From CAINVV01 sp038323575 (GTDB lineage: Bacteria; Bacteroidota; Bacteroidia; Bacteroidales; Prolixibacteraceae), in assembly GCA_038323575.1 (NCBI GenBank), contig JBBQHB010000001.1, forward strand, positions 96,537 to 160,536: a stretch of 64,000 nucleotides of DNA, read 5' to 3'. A program made the position numbers and the translations under genes. This document shows positions 9,172-16,870 of this stretch, piece after piece (positions within the stretch are counted from its first letter, which is position 1; every line of letters begins with the position of its first letter). Under the pieces are notes generated by a model. The model was not told where the DNA came from and ran no database searches. It saw nothing but the letters and a program-made list of their open reading frames with translations.

Positions 9172-10713
9172 ATGAGTGTAAAAAACTGTCCGGAAACACC
9201 CCGGCAACGAATGATCAGCCTGATGTACCTGGTATTAACGGCTATGCTGGCACTCAACGTCGATAAGTCTGTTGTAGATGCATTCGCGGTTGTTGACCGT
9301 GGTTTCATGGAAACCATCAAGAACTTCAACAACAAGAACCAGAGTGTATACAACCACTTCAACAACGCTGCCCTCGAAAATCCCCAAAAGGCGGGAGAAT
9401 TGAACCGTACTGTTCTTAAAATTAAAGATCGGACAGACTCCCTCTACAATTACATCACCTATTTTAAAGAGATGATCGTTAAAAAGGCAGATGGTCCGAC
9501 CGGGAGAACGGATAGCGTTGTTTACAAGGAGGACCTGCAATACGCTGAAGAAATAATGATTACCAAAGGAAACGCGAAATTACTGAAAAAGGCCATTGAG
9601 GAATACCGTCAATTTGTACTCTCAAAGATTGATCCGAGTGAAACTGCTTTAATATCATCCATTGAGAAAAATCTTGATACTTCAAATCCGCCAGGAGTGG
9701 AAGGTAGTACGCCTACCTGGGAAAGCAGCAAATTCCAGGGTTACCCGCTGATTGCAGTGATAACACTTATGTCAAAAATGCAAAGTGATATCCGCAACAC
9801 CGAAGCGGATGCGATTGCCTATTATTACACCAAGATTGATGCTTCCTCTTTTAAATTCAACAAACTGAAAGCGCAGGTCATACCCAAATCGGATTATGTT
9901 CTGGTGGGTGATGTTTACGAAGCCAAGGTTTTTATTTCTGCTATAGATACTACTGCTATTCCGGACATTGTTGTTAACGGAAATAAACTTCCCATCGCAC
10001 CGGGTGAGAACGAAGGTATTTTCAAGGCCAACGCCAATGCCGAAGGATCTTTCAAATGGAAAGGCATCATCAACTTCAAAAATCCCAACGGGATGATCGT
10101 GCAATATCCATTTGAACATGAGTACCAGGTCGCTAAACCATCTTCGACGATTTCACCGACCAAAATGAACGTACTGTATGCAGGCTTGCCAAATCCTGTT
10201 TCCGTATCCGTACCCGGAATCTCTTCAAGGGATATTGAGGTCACCATGACAAACGGACGGATAGAGCGGACAGCAGACGGATTTTTGGCTTATCCGGTAA
10301 AAGCAGGGGAAAAAACTGTGATCACTGTTCGTGCCACGGTAGATAAAGCGATAAAAGAAATGGGATCCATGCTCTTCAGGGTGAAAATCGTTCCGAAGCC
10401 TCAGGCTTCCGTAGCAGGAAAAAGCGAAGGATTTATCACTAAAAATGAAATGGTCGCAGAACAAGGAGTATTTGCGGAAATTCCGGAATTTGATTTTGAC
10501 ATGAAATTCACGGTACTTTCATTTACCGTCTCTGCCTCTCAGGGCGGTTTCGTGAATGAAGTAGCTACCACCGGAAACAAGTTCTCTCAGCAACAGAGAG
10601 ATGTATTCAGCAAACTGACCAAGGGAAATCGTGTATACATTGACAATATCGTCGCAAAAGGGGACGACGGGCTCACCAGAACCTTGTCTCCGCTCAGTTT
10701 TAAAATTAATTAG
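9172..10713 (+). CDS. gldM: T9SS/gliding motor protein GldM/PorM
   Basis: GldM is the single-span inner-membrane partner of GldL; its long periplasmic part crosses towards the GldK/GldN ring. The 513 residues begin with the family hallmark CPETPRQRMISLMYLVLTAM, which includes the single transmembrane helix (about 12-30, MYLVLTAMLALNVDKSVVDAF). Four periplasmic domains follow (D1 helical, D2-D4 beta-rich), with a typical C-terminal GNRVYIDNIVAKGDDG. It ends 3 nt before gldN. Confidence 0.95.
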   Translation: MSVKNCPETPRQRMISLMYLVLTAMLALNVDKSVVDAFAVVDRGFMETIKNFNNKNQSVYNHFNNAALENPQKAGELNRTVLKIKDRTDSLYNYITYFKEMIVKKADGPTGRTDSVVYKEDLQYAEEIMITKGNAKLLKKAIEEYRQFVLSKIDPSETALISSIEKNLDTSNPPGVEGSTPTWESSKFQGYPLIAVITLMSKMQSDIRNTEADAIAYYYTKIDASSFKFNKLKAQVIPKSDYVLVGDVYEAKVFISAIDTTAIPDIVVNGNKLPIAPGENEGIFKANANAEGSFKWKGIINFKNPNGMIVQYPFEHEYQVAKPSSTISPTKMNVLYAGLPNPVSVSVPGISSRDIEVTMTNGRIERTADGFLAYPVKAGEKTVITVRATVDKAIKEMGSMLFRVKIVPKPQASVAGKSEGFITKNEMVAEQGVFAEIPEFDFDMKFTVLSFTVSASQGGFVNEVATTGNKFSQQQRDVFSKLTKGNRVYIDNIVAKGDDGLTRTLSPLSFKIN

Positions 10714-10716
10714 GTC

Positions 10717-11598
10717 ATGAAACACAAACTACTTTTCTTTTTGATCCTTCTCGCAGGCATATTTACCGGCAGTTCTCTGATGGGTCAGGGGATAGAGGAT
10801 CTTGTCAAAAACAGAAATAATGGTGCATACGATAAGAAGATCACCATCGAACGCAAACCTGCAGTGCTGCCTGGTGTCAGGGAGGCAGACGTTATTTGGT
10901 CCAAAACCGTTTGGCGGCTGATCGATATGCGGGAAAAGGTGAACCAACACTTCTATTTCCCGACACGCGAGATCCAGGGACGCAACAATCTGGTCAACAT
11001 CCTTTTAAAAGGAATCAAGGATAATACCATTACAGCTTTCAATGCTCCTCCCCAGGATGACAACGAATTTCTAGAACCTGTCAGCTATGATGAAGTAAAG
11101 AAAAAATTTGGCGGAACCTCCAAGACGATCCAGCGAAGAAATTTCGAAACAGGCCAGATGGAAGATGTGACTATCCAGCAAGAGATGTCAACTGATGACG
11201 TGAAGCAATTGATGGTCAAAGAAATATGGTATTTCGACAAACAAAAATCCTCCCTGCAGGTCAGGATACTGGGTCTTTGTCCGATCAAAATATGGTACAG
11301 GGATGCTGACGTCGAAAAGCAGGATCTGCAGCGCATGAAACTATTTTGGGTCTATTACCCCGAAGTCAGAACACTCCTGGCTAAAAATGAATCACTCAAC
11401 TCAAGGAATGGTGCCAGAAACTTCAGTTTTGATGACCTTTTCCTGATCCGGAATTTTGATGGCTTTATCGTCAAAGAGGAAAATGTATTCAACAACAGGG
11501 ATGTCATGCAATATGCTTCCGACGAGTATGCATTAACGGAATCAGACCGCATCAAAAACATGATCTTTAATTACGAGCAGGATCTCTGGGAATACTAA
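10717..11598 (+). CDS. gldN: T9SS ring protein GldN/PorN
   Basis: GldN associates with GldK in the periplasmic ring of T9SS. The 293-residue product has a cleavable signal peptide (MKHKLLFFLILLAGIFTGSS, cut near GQGIEDL) and the family core: ADVIWSKTVWRLIDMREKVN, MVKEIWYFDKQKSSLQVRILG, CPIKIWYRDADVE and LFWVYYPEVR. It is the last gene of the cluster; radA converges on it from the other side with a repeat-rich 190-nt gap. Confidence 0.95.
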   Translation: MKHKLLFFLILLAGIFTGSSLMGQGIEDLVKNRNNGAYDKKITIERKPAVLPGVREADVIWSKTVWRLIDMREKVNQHFYFPTREIQGRNNLVNILLKGIKDNTITAFNAPPQDDNEFLEPVSYDEVKKKFGGTSKTIQRRNFETGQMEDVTIQQEMSTDDVKQLMVKEIWYFDKQKSSLQVRILGLCPIKIWYRDADVEKQDLQRMKLFWVYYPEVRTLLAKNESLNSRNGARNFSFDDLFLIRNFDGFIVKEENVFNNRDVMQYASDEYALTESDRIKNMIFNYEQDLWEY

Positions 11599-11604
11599 GC
11601 TTAC

Positions 11605-11791
11605 AAAGGATAAAGGATAAAGGATAAAGGATAAAGTGGCATTTGTGCCGGGATCAGAATTTACTCATTTATCTTAAAATTCTTAAAGTAGGAACCTTTT
11701 ATCTTAAAATTCATTAAAGTAGGAACGCCGCAAAGTTGATTGCGGCGTTCTTACTTTATCCTTTATCCTTTATCCTTTTTTGCTCCCTTTA
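11605..11791. repeat. Inverted heptamer arrays and 30-nt direct repeat between gldN and radA
   Basis: Four and a half tandem copies of AAAGGAT occupy 11605-11636. The inverse unit (ATCCTTT) recurs about three times at 11754-11778 and again across the radA stop codon (11782-11797). Between them lie two near-identical copies of a roughly 29-nt unit ending TTAAAGTAGGAAC (about 11668-11697 and 11698-11726). Together the arrays can pair into one long imperfect hairpin between the convergent genes. Confidence 0.85.
11723..11750. terminator. Hairpin between convergent gldN and radA
   Basis: GAACGCCGCA and TGCGGCGTTC form a perfect 10-bp GC-rich stem with an 8-nt loop. It is followed on the plus strand by TTACTTTATCC and not by a clean T-run, so it may work together with the flanking inverted heptamers. 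Confidence 0.55.
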
Positions 11792-13156
11792 TCCTTTTTT
11801 CCCAAACAGTTCCCGCACCAGTTTCTCCACACGTTCGATCTGGTGAATTTTTATCTCAAAGCGGGAGAAGTCTACCCCTTTGTTGTATTTCGAGATGTAA
11901 ATCTCTTTAAATCCCAGTTTCTGTGCCTCTGCAATACGCTGTTCCACCCTTCCCACCGGACGTATCTCACCGGTCAGTCCGATTTCTCCCGAAAAGGCAA
12001 TTCCTTTGTCAATGGCTATGTCGAAATTTGAAGAGAGGATCGCACAAATTACGGCAAGATCCATGGCCGGATCATCGACTTTTAAACCCCCTGCGATGTT
12101 CAGAAAAACATCCTTCACCATCAGTTTAAAACCTGCCCTCTTTTCGAGCACTGCAAGCAGCATGTTCATTCGCCGGAGATCATAACCTGTTGCCGACCGC
12201 TGCGGTGTTCCGTAGGCAGCCGACCCTACCAGCGCCTGTACCTCAATCAGAAAAGAGCGCATCCCTTCGATGGCCGCAGCCGTAGAAGTTCCGCTCAGTC
12301 CTTCGTTGTGCGAAGAGAGCAGCATCTCAGAAGGATTACTCACCTCACGCAGTCCGGTTTGCTGCATCTCATAAATTCCCAACTCAGAGGTTGATCCGAA
12401 ACGGTTTTTCACAGACCTGACGATCCTGTAAAGATGGTTTCTGTCTCCTTCAAACTGTAAAACCGTATCTACAATGTGTTCCAGTACTTTTGGCCCGGCA
12501 AGGCTCCCCTCTTTGTTGATGTGACCGATCAGAATTACAGCAATGTTCCTGGCCTTGGCCAGTTTCATGATGGCAATGGTGCATTCCCTGATCTGCGTTA
12601 CGCTGCCGGCAGTTGATTCGATCGCTTCACTGCTTACAGTCTGGATGGAATCGATGATTACCAGGTCCGGCGACTCTCTTTCGATGTGCATTAGCACAGA
12701 TTCCAGGAGCGTTTCACACAGGAAAAGGCAGGCAGGATTGTTTCCGTCCAGCCGCTCAGCACGCATCTTCAGCTGCTGGAGACTCTCTTCTCCGGAGATA
12801 TAAAGTACTTTTCTGTTTTTGAGTTGTAAGGCAATCTGGAGAACCAGCGTCGACTTTCCGATCCCCGGTTCACCACCGAGTAGGATAAGCCCTCCCGGCA
12901 CCATTCCGCCGCCCAATACCCGGTTAAACTCCGTGTTTGATGTGTCGATCCTCGGCATTTCCAGCAAATCAATCTCATCCAGCGTTACAGCCCTCGCAGA
13001 CGATTGCGCCCCGGACTGAAAAGATTGGTTTCTGGCCGGCATAGACACCTCTTCTACAAAGGTGTTCCACTCTCCGCAGGACGTGCAATGTCCGATCCAT
13101 TTGGGTGAGGCGAATCCGCAACTCTGGCAGACGTATGAAGTTTTGAGCTTTGCCAA
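11789..13156 (-). CDS. radA: DNA repair protein RadA/Sms
   Basis: RadA is a RecA-like ATPase that promotes branch migration during recombinational repair. The 455 residues have the N-terminal four-Cys zinc finger (C10, C13, C24, C27), a Walker A motif GGEPGIGKSTL (about 94-104), the RadA-specific KNRFG motif (SVKNRFGSTSELG), and a C-terminal Lon-protease-like domain. The ATG fits the zinc finger. The gene starts 2 nt after panD, making panC-panD-radA one minus-strand unit; the link to pantothenate synthesis looks like operon economy. Its stop codon is embedded in the AAAGGAT repeat. Confidence 0.97.
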   Translation of the reverse strand: MAKLKTSYVCQSCGFASPKWIGHCTSCGEWNTFVEEVSMPARNQSFQSGAQSSARAVTLDEIDLLEMPRIDTSNTEFNRVLGGGMVPGGLILLGGEPGIGKSTLVLQIALQLKNRKVLYISGEESLQQLKMRAERLDGNNPACLFLCETLLESVLMHIERESPDLVIIDSIQTVSSEAIESTAGSVTQIRECTIAIMKLAKARNIAVILIGHINKEGSLAGPKVLEHIVDTVLQFEGDRNHLYRIVRSVKNRFGSTSELGIYEMQQTGLREVSNPSEMLLSSHNEGLSGTSTAAAIEGMRSFLIEVQALVGSAAYGTPQRSATGYDLRRMNMLLAVLEKRAGFKLMVKDVFLNIAGGLKVDDPAMDLAVICAILSSNFDIAIDKGIAFSGEIGLTGEIRPVGRVEQRIAEAQKLGFKEIYISKYNKGVDFSRFEIKIHQIERVEKLVRELFGKKG

Positions 13157-13158
13157 TT

Positions 13159-13509
13159 TTATACCAACCTGTTGGTTTCTGTATCAGGGAATATAATAGA
13201 AGGTTTAAATGTCTTTGCCTCTTCAAAATCGATGGATGCGTAGGAAACAATGATGACAATATCTCCGACCGCCGCCTTTCTCGCGGCAGGGCCGTTAAGA
13301 ATAATATCCCCGGATTTTCTTTTTCCCCGGATCACATAGGTTTCAAACCGCTCTCCGTTGTTGATATTGACTACCTGCACCTTTTCGTTTTCGATCAGGT
13401 TAGAAGCATCCATCAAATCTTCATCAATAGTTATACTTCCCACATACTGAAGATCGGCACCCGTAACCGTCACTCTATGGATTTTTGATTTGCAAATTTC
13501 TATAAACAT
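13159..13509 (-). CDS. panD: Aspartate 1-decarboxylase proenzyme
   Basis: PanD makes beta-alanine from aspartate for pantothenate and coenzyme A. The 116-residue proenzyme has the self-cleavage site YVGSITID: cleavage between Gly24 and Ser25 generates the pyruvoyl cofactor. Other family blocks are LIENEKVQVVNINNGERFETYVI and GDIVIIVSYA. The N-terminal MFIEICKSKIHRVTVT is the standard start. It lies 11 nt downstream of panC, which uses its product. Confidence 0.97.
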   Translation of the reverse strand: MFIEICKSKIHRVTVTGADLQYVGSITIDEDLMDASNLIENEKVQVVNINNGERFETYVIRGKRKSGDIILNGPAARKAAVGDIVIIVSYASIDFEEAKTFKPSIIFPDTETNRLV

Positions 13510-13520
13510 CTGTAATATTG

Positions 13521-14366
13521 TTATTTGTCAAATACAATGTTGTCAATTAATCTGATAGAGCCGGCAAAAACCGCTATACAGCCTACTTTTACGCCACTTT
13601 GCTCCCAGTTAGAAACGGCCTGAAGCGTTGTCTCATCCACAATTTCAAAATATTCCACCCTCAGGAGTTCAATCGCATTTATTTTTCCAATTACACGCTG
13701 TATTACTTGTTCCGGACCAAGATAGCCTGCCTCGGATCGTGCCTCCTGCAAGATACGGTAAATTTGAGGAGCAACAGCGCGATGTCCGGGAGCAAGCAGT
13801 AAATTTCGTGAACTCATGGCCAATCCGTCTGCCTCCCTGACAATTTCACAGGCAACGATATCCACAGGAAATTTCAGCATGGCAACCATATTTTTAATGA
13901 TTGATAATTGCTGAAAATCTTTCAACCCAAAATAGGCCCTATCAGGCTTTACAATGTCGAAGAGTCTGCTGACTACCTGCGCTACCCCATTGAAATGACC
14001 AGGTCTGAAGCGCCCTTCCATCACAGTTTCCAAAGCTCCGAAATCAAACTTCCTGGTATCCGGTTCCGGATAAATTTCACTTACATCCGGTGAAAAAAGG
14101 TAATCACATGCCAATGCAGAGAGCAAATCAGTATCAGCTTCAAGTGTTCTGGGATAATTTTTCAGATCATTGGGGTCATTGAACTGATTGGGATTGACAA
14201 AAATTGAGACTACCACGCGGTCGTTCTCTTTTGCCGCACGGTCCACCAAAGAGAGGTGGCCCCGGTGTAAGGCGCCCATAGTTGGCACAAAGCCTGTCGA
14301 AAGTCCCTTCAGCCGGTCCTGTTCAAGGGCTTCGTCCAAACCTTTAATCGTCTTGAAAAGCTCCAT
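13521..14366 (-). CDS. panC: Pantothenate synthetase
   Basis: PanC condenses pantoate and beta-alanine with ATP to give pantothenate. The 281 residues hold the nucleotidyl-transferase signature GFVPTMGALHRGHLSLV (HxGH, residues about 25-40), VVSIFVNPNQF, FRPGHFNGVAQVVSRLFDIVKP, FGLKDFQQL and the KMSKS-like loop SSRNLLL. It is the first gene of panC-panD-radA. A TTACTTTG on the minus strand at 14394-14387, one mismatch from TAnnTTTG, could be its -7 element. panB is not in the window. Confidence 0.97.
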   Translation of the reverse strand: MELFKTIKGLDEALEQDRLKGLSTGFVPTMGALHRGHLSLVDRAAKENDRVVVSIFVNPNQFNDPNDLKNYPRTLEADTDLLSALACDYLFSPDVSEIYPEPDTRKFDFGALETVMEGRFRPGHFNGVAQVVSRLFDIVKPDRAYFGLKDFQQLSIIKNMVAMLKFPVDIVACEIVREADGLAMSSRNLLLAPGHRAVAPQIYRILQEARSEAGYLGPEQVIQRVIGKINAIELLRVEYFEIVDETTLQAVSNWEQSGVKVGCIAVFAGSIRLIDNIVFDK

Positions 14367-14401
14367 TTTTACTTCAGATCAACATGCAAAGTAAATAAAT
14401 A

Positions 14402-14549
14402 AAAGTGACTAAAGTGAACTAAAGTGAGCTAAAGTGACTAAAGCTAAGGCCAGAAAAATAATATATCTCCAAACTAAGTTGCCCGACAATATGGAGTTTA
14501 GAACTACTTTAGGCACTTTAGTTCACTTTAGTCACTTTAGTTCACTTTC
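14402..14549. repeat. Inverted tandem repeat arrays between panC and the glycogen-synthase-like gene
   Basis: About four copies of a 9-10-nt unit (AAAGTGACT/AAAGTGAACT) run at 14402-14444, and the inverse (AGTTCACTTT/AGTCACTTT) runs at about 14506-14549. The two arms can pair across an AT-rich centre. Unlike other arrays here the period is 9-10 and not 7, and the flanking genes are divergent, so a shared terminator is not the explanation. Confidence 0.8.
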
Positions 14550-14590
14550 CTCTCTTTCACTTAGTTTAACTTTTAGCATCCTTCAATAGG

Positions 14591-14621
14591 TTGAAAGTTG
14601 CGGAAATTTTATATATTTTTG
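14591..14621 (+). promoter_or_regulatory. Strong Bacteroidota-type promoter
   Basis: TTG (14591-14593), 20 nt, then TATTTTTG (14614-14621), a perfect TAnnTTTG. The ATG of the following gene is at 14643, leaving a short leader. This is the best housekeeping promoter match in the window. Confidence 0.6.
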
Positions 14622-14642
14622 CAAAATATTTAAGTTAAAGGA

Positions 14643-15446
14643 ATGGAAAAAAAGAAGGTTCTATTTATCTCACAGGAAATCACACCTTATCTGCCTGATT
14701 CGGAGATTGCCGATATTGGCCGATATCTGCCGCAGGGGATACAGGAACGGGGAAAAGAGATCCGTACCTTCATGCCACGTTTCGGAAATGTTAATGAACG
14801 AAGAAACCAGCTCCATGAAGTAATTCGATTATCCGGAATGAACCTGATTATCAACGATAATGATCATCCGCTGATTATCAAGGTAGCATCCATCCAGGCT
14901 GCAAGAATGCAAGTATATTTCATCGACAACGAAGATTACTTTCAAAGAAAATATTCGCTGAAAGATGAGAACGATGTCGAGTTCGACGACAATGATGAAC
15001 GTGCAATTTTTTTCGCAAGAGGTGTGCTTGAGACAGTTATAAAACTCCGTTGGTCACCTGATATCATTCATTGTCATGGCTGGTTCACAGGAATGGTGCC
15101 TCTTTTTGTTAAGAAAACATACAAAGACAATCCATTGTTTGCCAATACACGTATCGTATATTCTGTTTACGATGATCATTTTGATAATCCACTGAATGGC
15201 GAGATGGCCCGGAAAATTGCCGAGGACGGCATTGATCTGGCTGATATCTCCGTCATCAACGAACCAACTTTTGAAAATTACAGCAAGCTTGCGCTTAATT
15301 ATTCAGATGCTGCCATCAAGGGAAGTGAAGTGATAAACAAGAACATTGAGCAGCACATCAAAGATTCAGGAATGCAATTTCTCGACTTTCAGCCGAAAGA
15401 AAGTTACATCGATTCCTATTTCGATTTTTACAATAAAATTTTATAA
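14643..15446 (+). CDS. Glycogen/starch synthase N-terminal (GT5) domain protein
   Basis: The 267 residues match only the N-terminal Rossmann half of GT5 glycogen synthases: KKVLFISQEITPYLPDSEIADIGRYLPQGI (cf. the KxGGLGDV region), TFMPRFGNVN, YFIDNEDYF, FFARGVLETV and PDIIHCHGWFTGMVPLF. The C-terminal GT-B half, which holds most nucleotide-sugar contacts, is missing, and the usual glycine-rich KTGGLADV is altered to DSEIADIG. A complete synthase is about 480-550 residues. The size is not an assembly break, because the gene ends cleanly before a lipoprotein gene. Proteins of this short type next to panC and DUF4270 genes recur in Bacteroidota as far as I recall. Catalytic activity alone is doubtful; it may bind glucan or act with a partner. 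Confidence 0.75.
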   Translation: MEKKKVLFISQEITPYLPDSEIADIGRYLPQGIQERGKEIRTFMPRFGNVNERRNQLHEVIRLSGMNLIINDNDHPLIIKVASIQAARMQVYFIDNEDYFQRKYSLKDENDVEFDDNDERAIFFARGVLETVIKLRWSPDIIHCHGWFTGMVPLFVKKTYKDNPLFANTRIVYSVYDDHFDNPLNGEMARKIAEDGIDLADISVINEPTFENYSKLALNYSDAAIKGSEVINKNIEQHIKDSGMQFLDFQPKESYIDSYFDFYNKIL

Positions 15447-15469
15447 TTTGCGCCGATTTTACTAAAAAG

Positions 15470-16780
15470 TTGATTCCATTGAAAAATCGAAATTTTGAAG
15501 CAATCTGCCTTGTAGGGGCTTTATTTATAATCTCTTTCATTTTCACAAGCTGCAAAAACGGGGACGAAAGTCTGGGCAAGAATCTATTGCCGGGTAGTGC
15601 TGTAGTGTATAGCAGAAACTACTTTGAGTCTGGGACCATTCAGTCATATACTTATACAGATGACAAAATCAGGGTAGATCATCCTGCATACAACTTCGTC
15701 GGCAGTTTCAATGATCCGCTATTCGGAAGAACCGAGAGTGGTTTTGCAGCGCAATTCCGTCTTAGTTCAAATCCTGTTTACGATCCCACAGCTACCCTTG
15801 ACTCCCTGGTTTTAAGACTGACATACAAGCAGCTTTACGGCGATACTTTGACCAAGCAGACCCTGAAGGTTTATGAACTAAACGGCGACCTGGATTACGA
15901 TGCCAAATACCTGTCATCGTTCAACCTAAAATCTTTAGTCAATGCCAATCCCATCGGATCTGCCAGTTTTATCCCGAAATTCAGAACCGATTCAGCGAAA
16001 ACAGATACTACTGTCCAGTATGTTCGTTTCTTGCTGGATCCCGCCATCGGAAACCGCCTGCTGAAAATGGACTCGCTGAAAATGATCTCTAACGAGGAAT
16101 TTTTAAAATATTTCAAGGGTCTTTATGTAGAATCTGTACCTGTTAGCAAGAAAGGGACACTTGTGGGTCTGACTGTTGCCGGGACAGGCATGGGACTCTA
16201 TTACCACACGGCAAAAAAGGATTCTCTGTTTTTCTCGTACAATGTTACTTCCAATTCGGCCGATGTTGCAGCCTATTCGCACGATTACACAAAAAGCATT
16301 TTCGGAGCACGCCTTAACCAGGATGTTATCCAGGATACACTGACCTACCTGCAGCCAACCGGAGGAACCAGGGTTAAGATCAATATCCCCTCCTTATCTA
16401 AGTGGAAGGACTCGACGCGGTATGTCATAAGCAGGGCTTCTATCATATTTTATGTCGATACCCTGACTACTGACTTCCGAAGGTATGATTTACCAAATCG
16501 CCTGTACCTGAAATACATGGATGCCACCGGCACTGAAGCTTTCCCGAAGGACAGCCAGTTATCCGCCATCTATTACGGTGGGGCTTATGATGCCAATACT
16601 GCAAGTTATACTTTTAATATAACCAGGCACCTTGAACAAATTATCAAAGGAGAGATAGCAAGTACGAGCTTTTATCTTGTACACGCTAACCGGAATGGAT
16701 CTGCGAACCGTGTCGTTCTGAAGGGGGGTAACAGTTCCCGGCCAATTCAGCTGTTTGTGAAATATACGCGGTACGAATAA
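15470..16780 (+). CDS. DUF4270 surface lipoprotein
   Basis: The 436-residue product has a type II signal peptide (about AICLVGALFIISFIFTSC, lipobox IFTSC) and reads as a DUF4270 protein: GDESLGKNLLPGSA, YTYTDDKIRVDHPAYNFVGSFNDPLFGRTESGFAAQF, and a C-terminal SASTSFYL-like block (ASTSFYLVHANRNGSANRVVLKGG). Function is not established; the family is a Bacteroidota outer-membrane lipoprotein often found beside short glycogen-synthase-like genes. No ATG is available before the signal peptide; TTG at 15470 or 15479 must serve, giving a 23-32-nt gap from the upstream gene. Confidence 0.82.
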   Translation: MIPLKNRNFEAICLVGALFIISFIFTSCKNGDESLGKNLLPGSAVVYSRNYFESGTIQSYTYTDDKIRVDHPAYNFVGSFNDPLFGRTESGFAAQFRLSSNPVYDPTATLDSLVLRLTYKQLYGDTLTKQTLKVYELNGDLDYDAKYLSSFNLKSLVNANPIGSASFIPKFRTDSAKTDTTVQYVRFLLDPAIGNRLLKMDSLKMISNEEFLKYFKGLYVESVPVSKKGTLVGLTVAGTGMGLYYHTAKKDSLFFSYNVTSNSADVAAYSHDYTKSIFGARLNQDVIQDTLTYLQPTGGTRVKINIPSLSKWKDSTRYVISRASIIFYVDTLTTDFRRYDLPNRLYLKYMDATGTEAFPKDSQLSAIYYGGAYDANTASYTFNITRHLEQIIKGEIASTSFYLVHANRNGSANRVVLKGGNSSRPIQLFVKYTRYE

Positions 16781-16870
16781 TCACAACGGGATTGCTTTTA
16801 ACAATTGCCGGCAATTGGTCAAATGGACGGTTTGTTTAAGCGGAAAATTCAAATTTATACCAGACGGACT

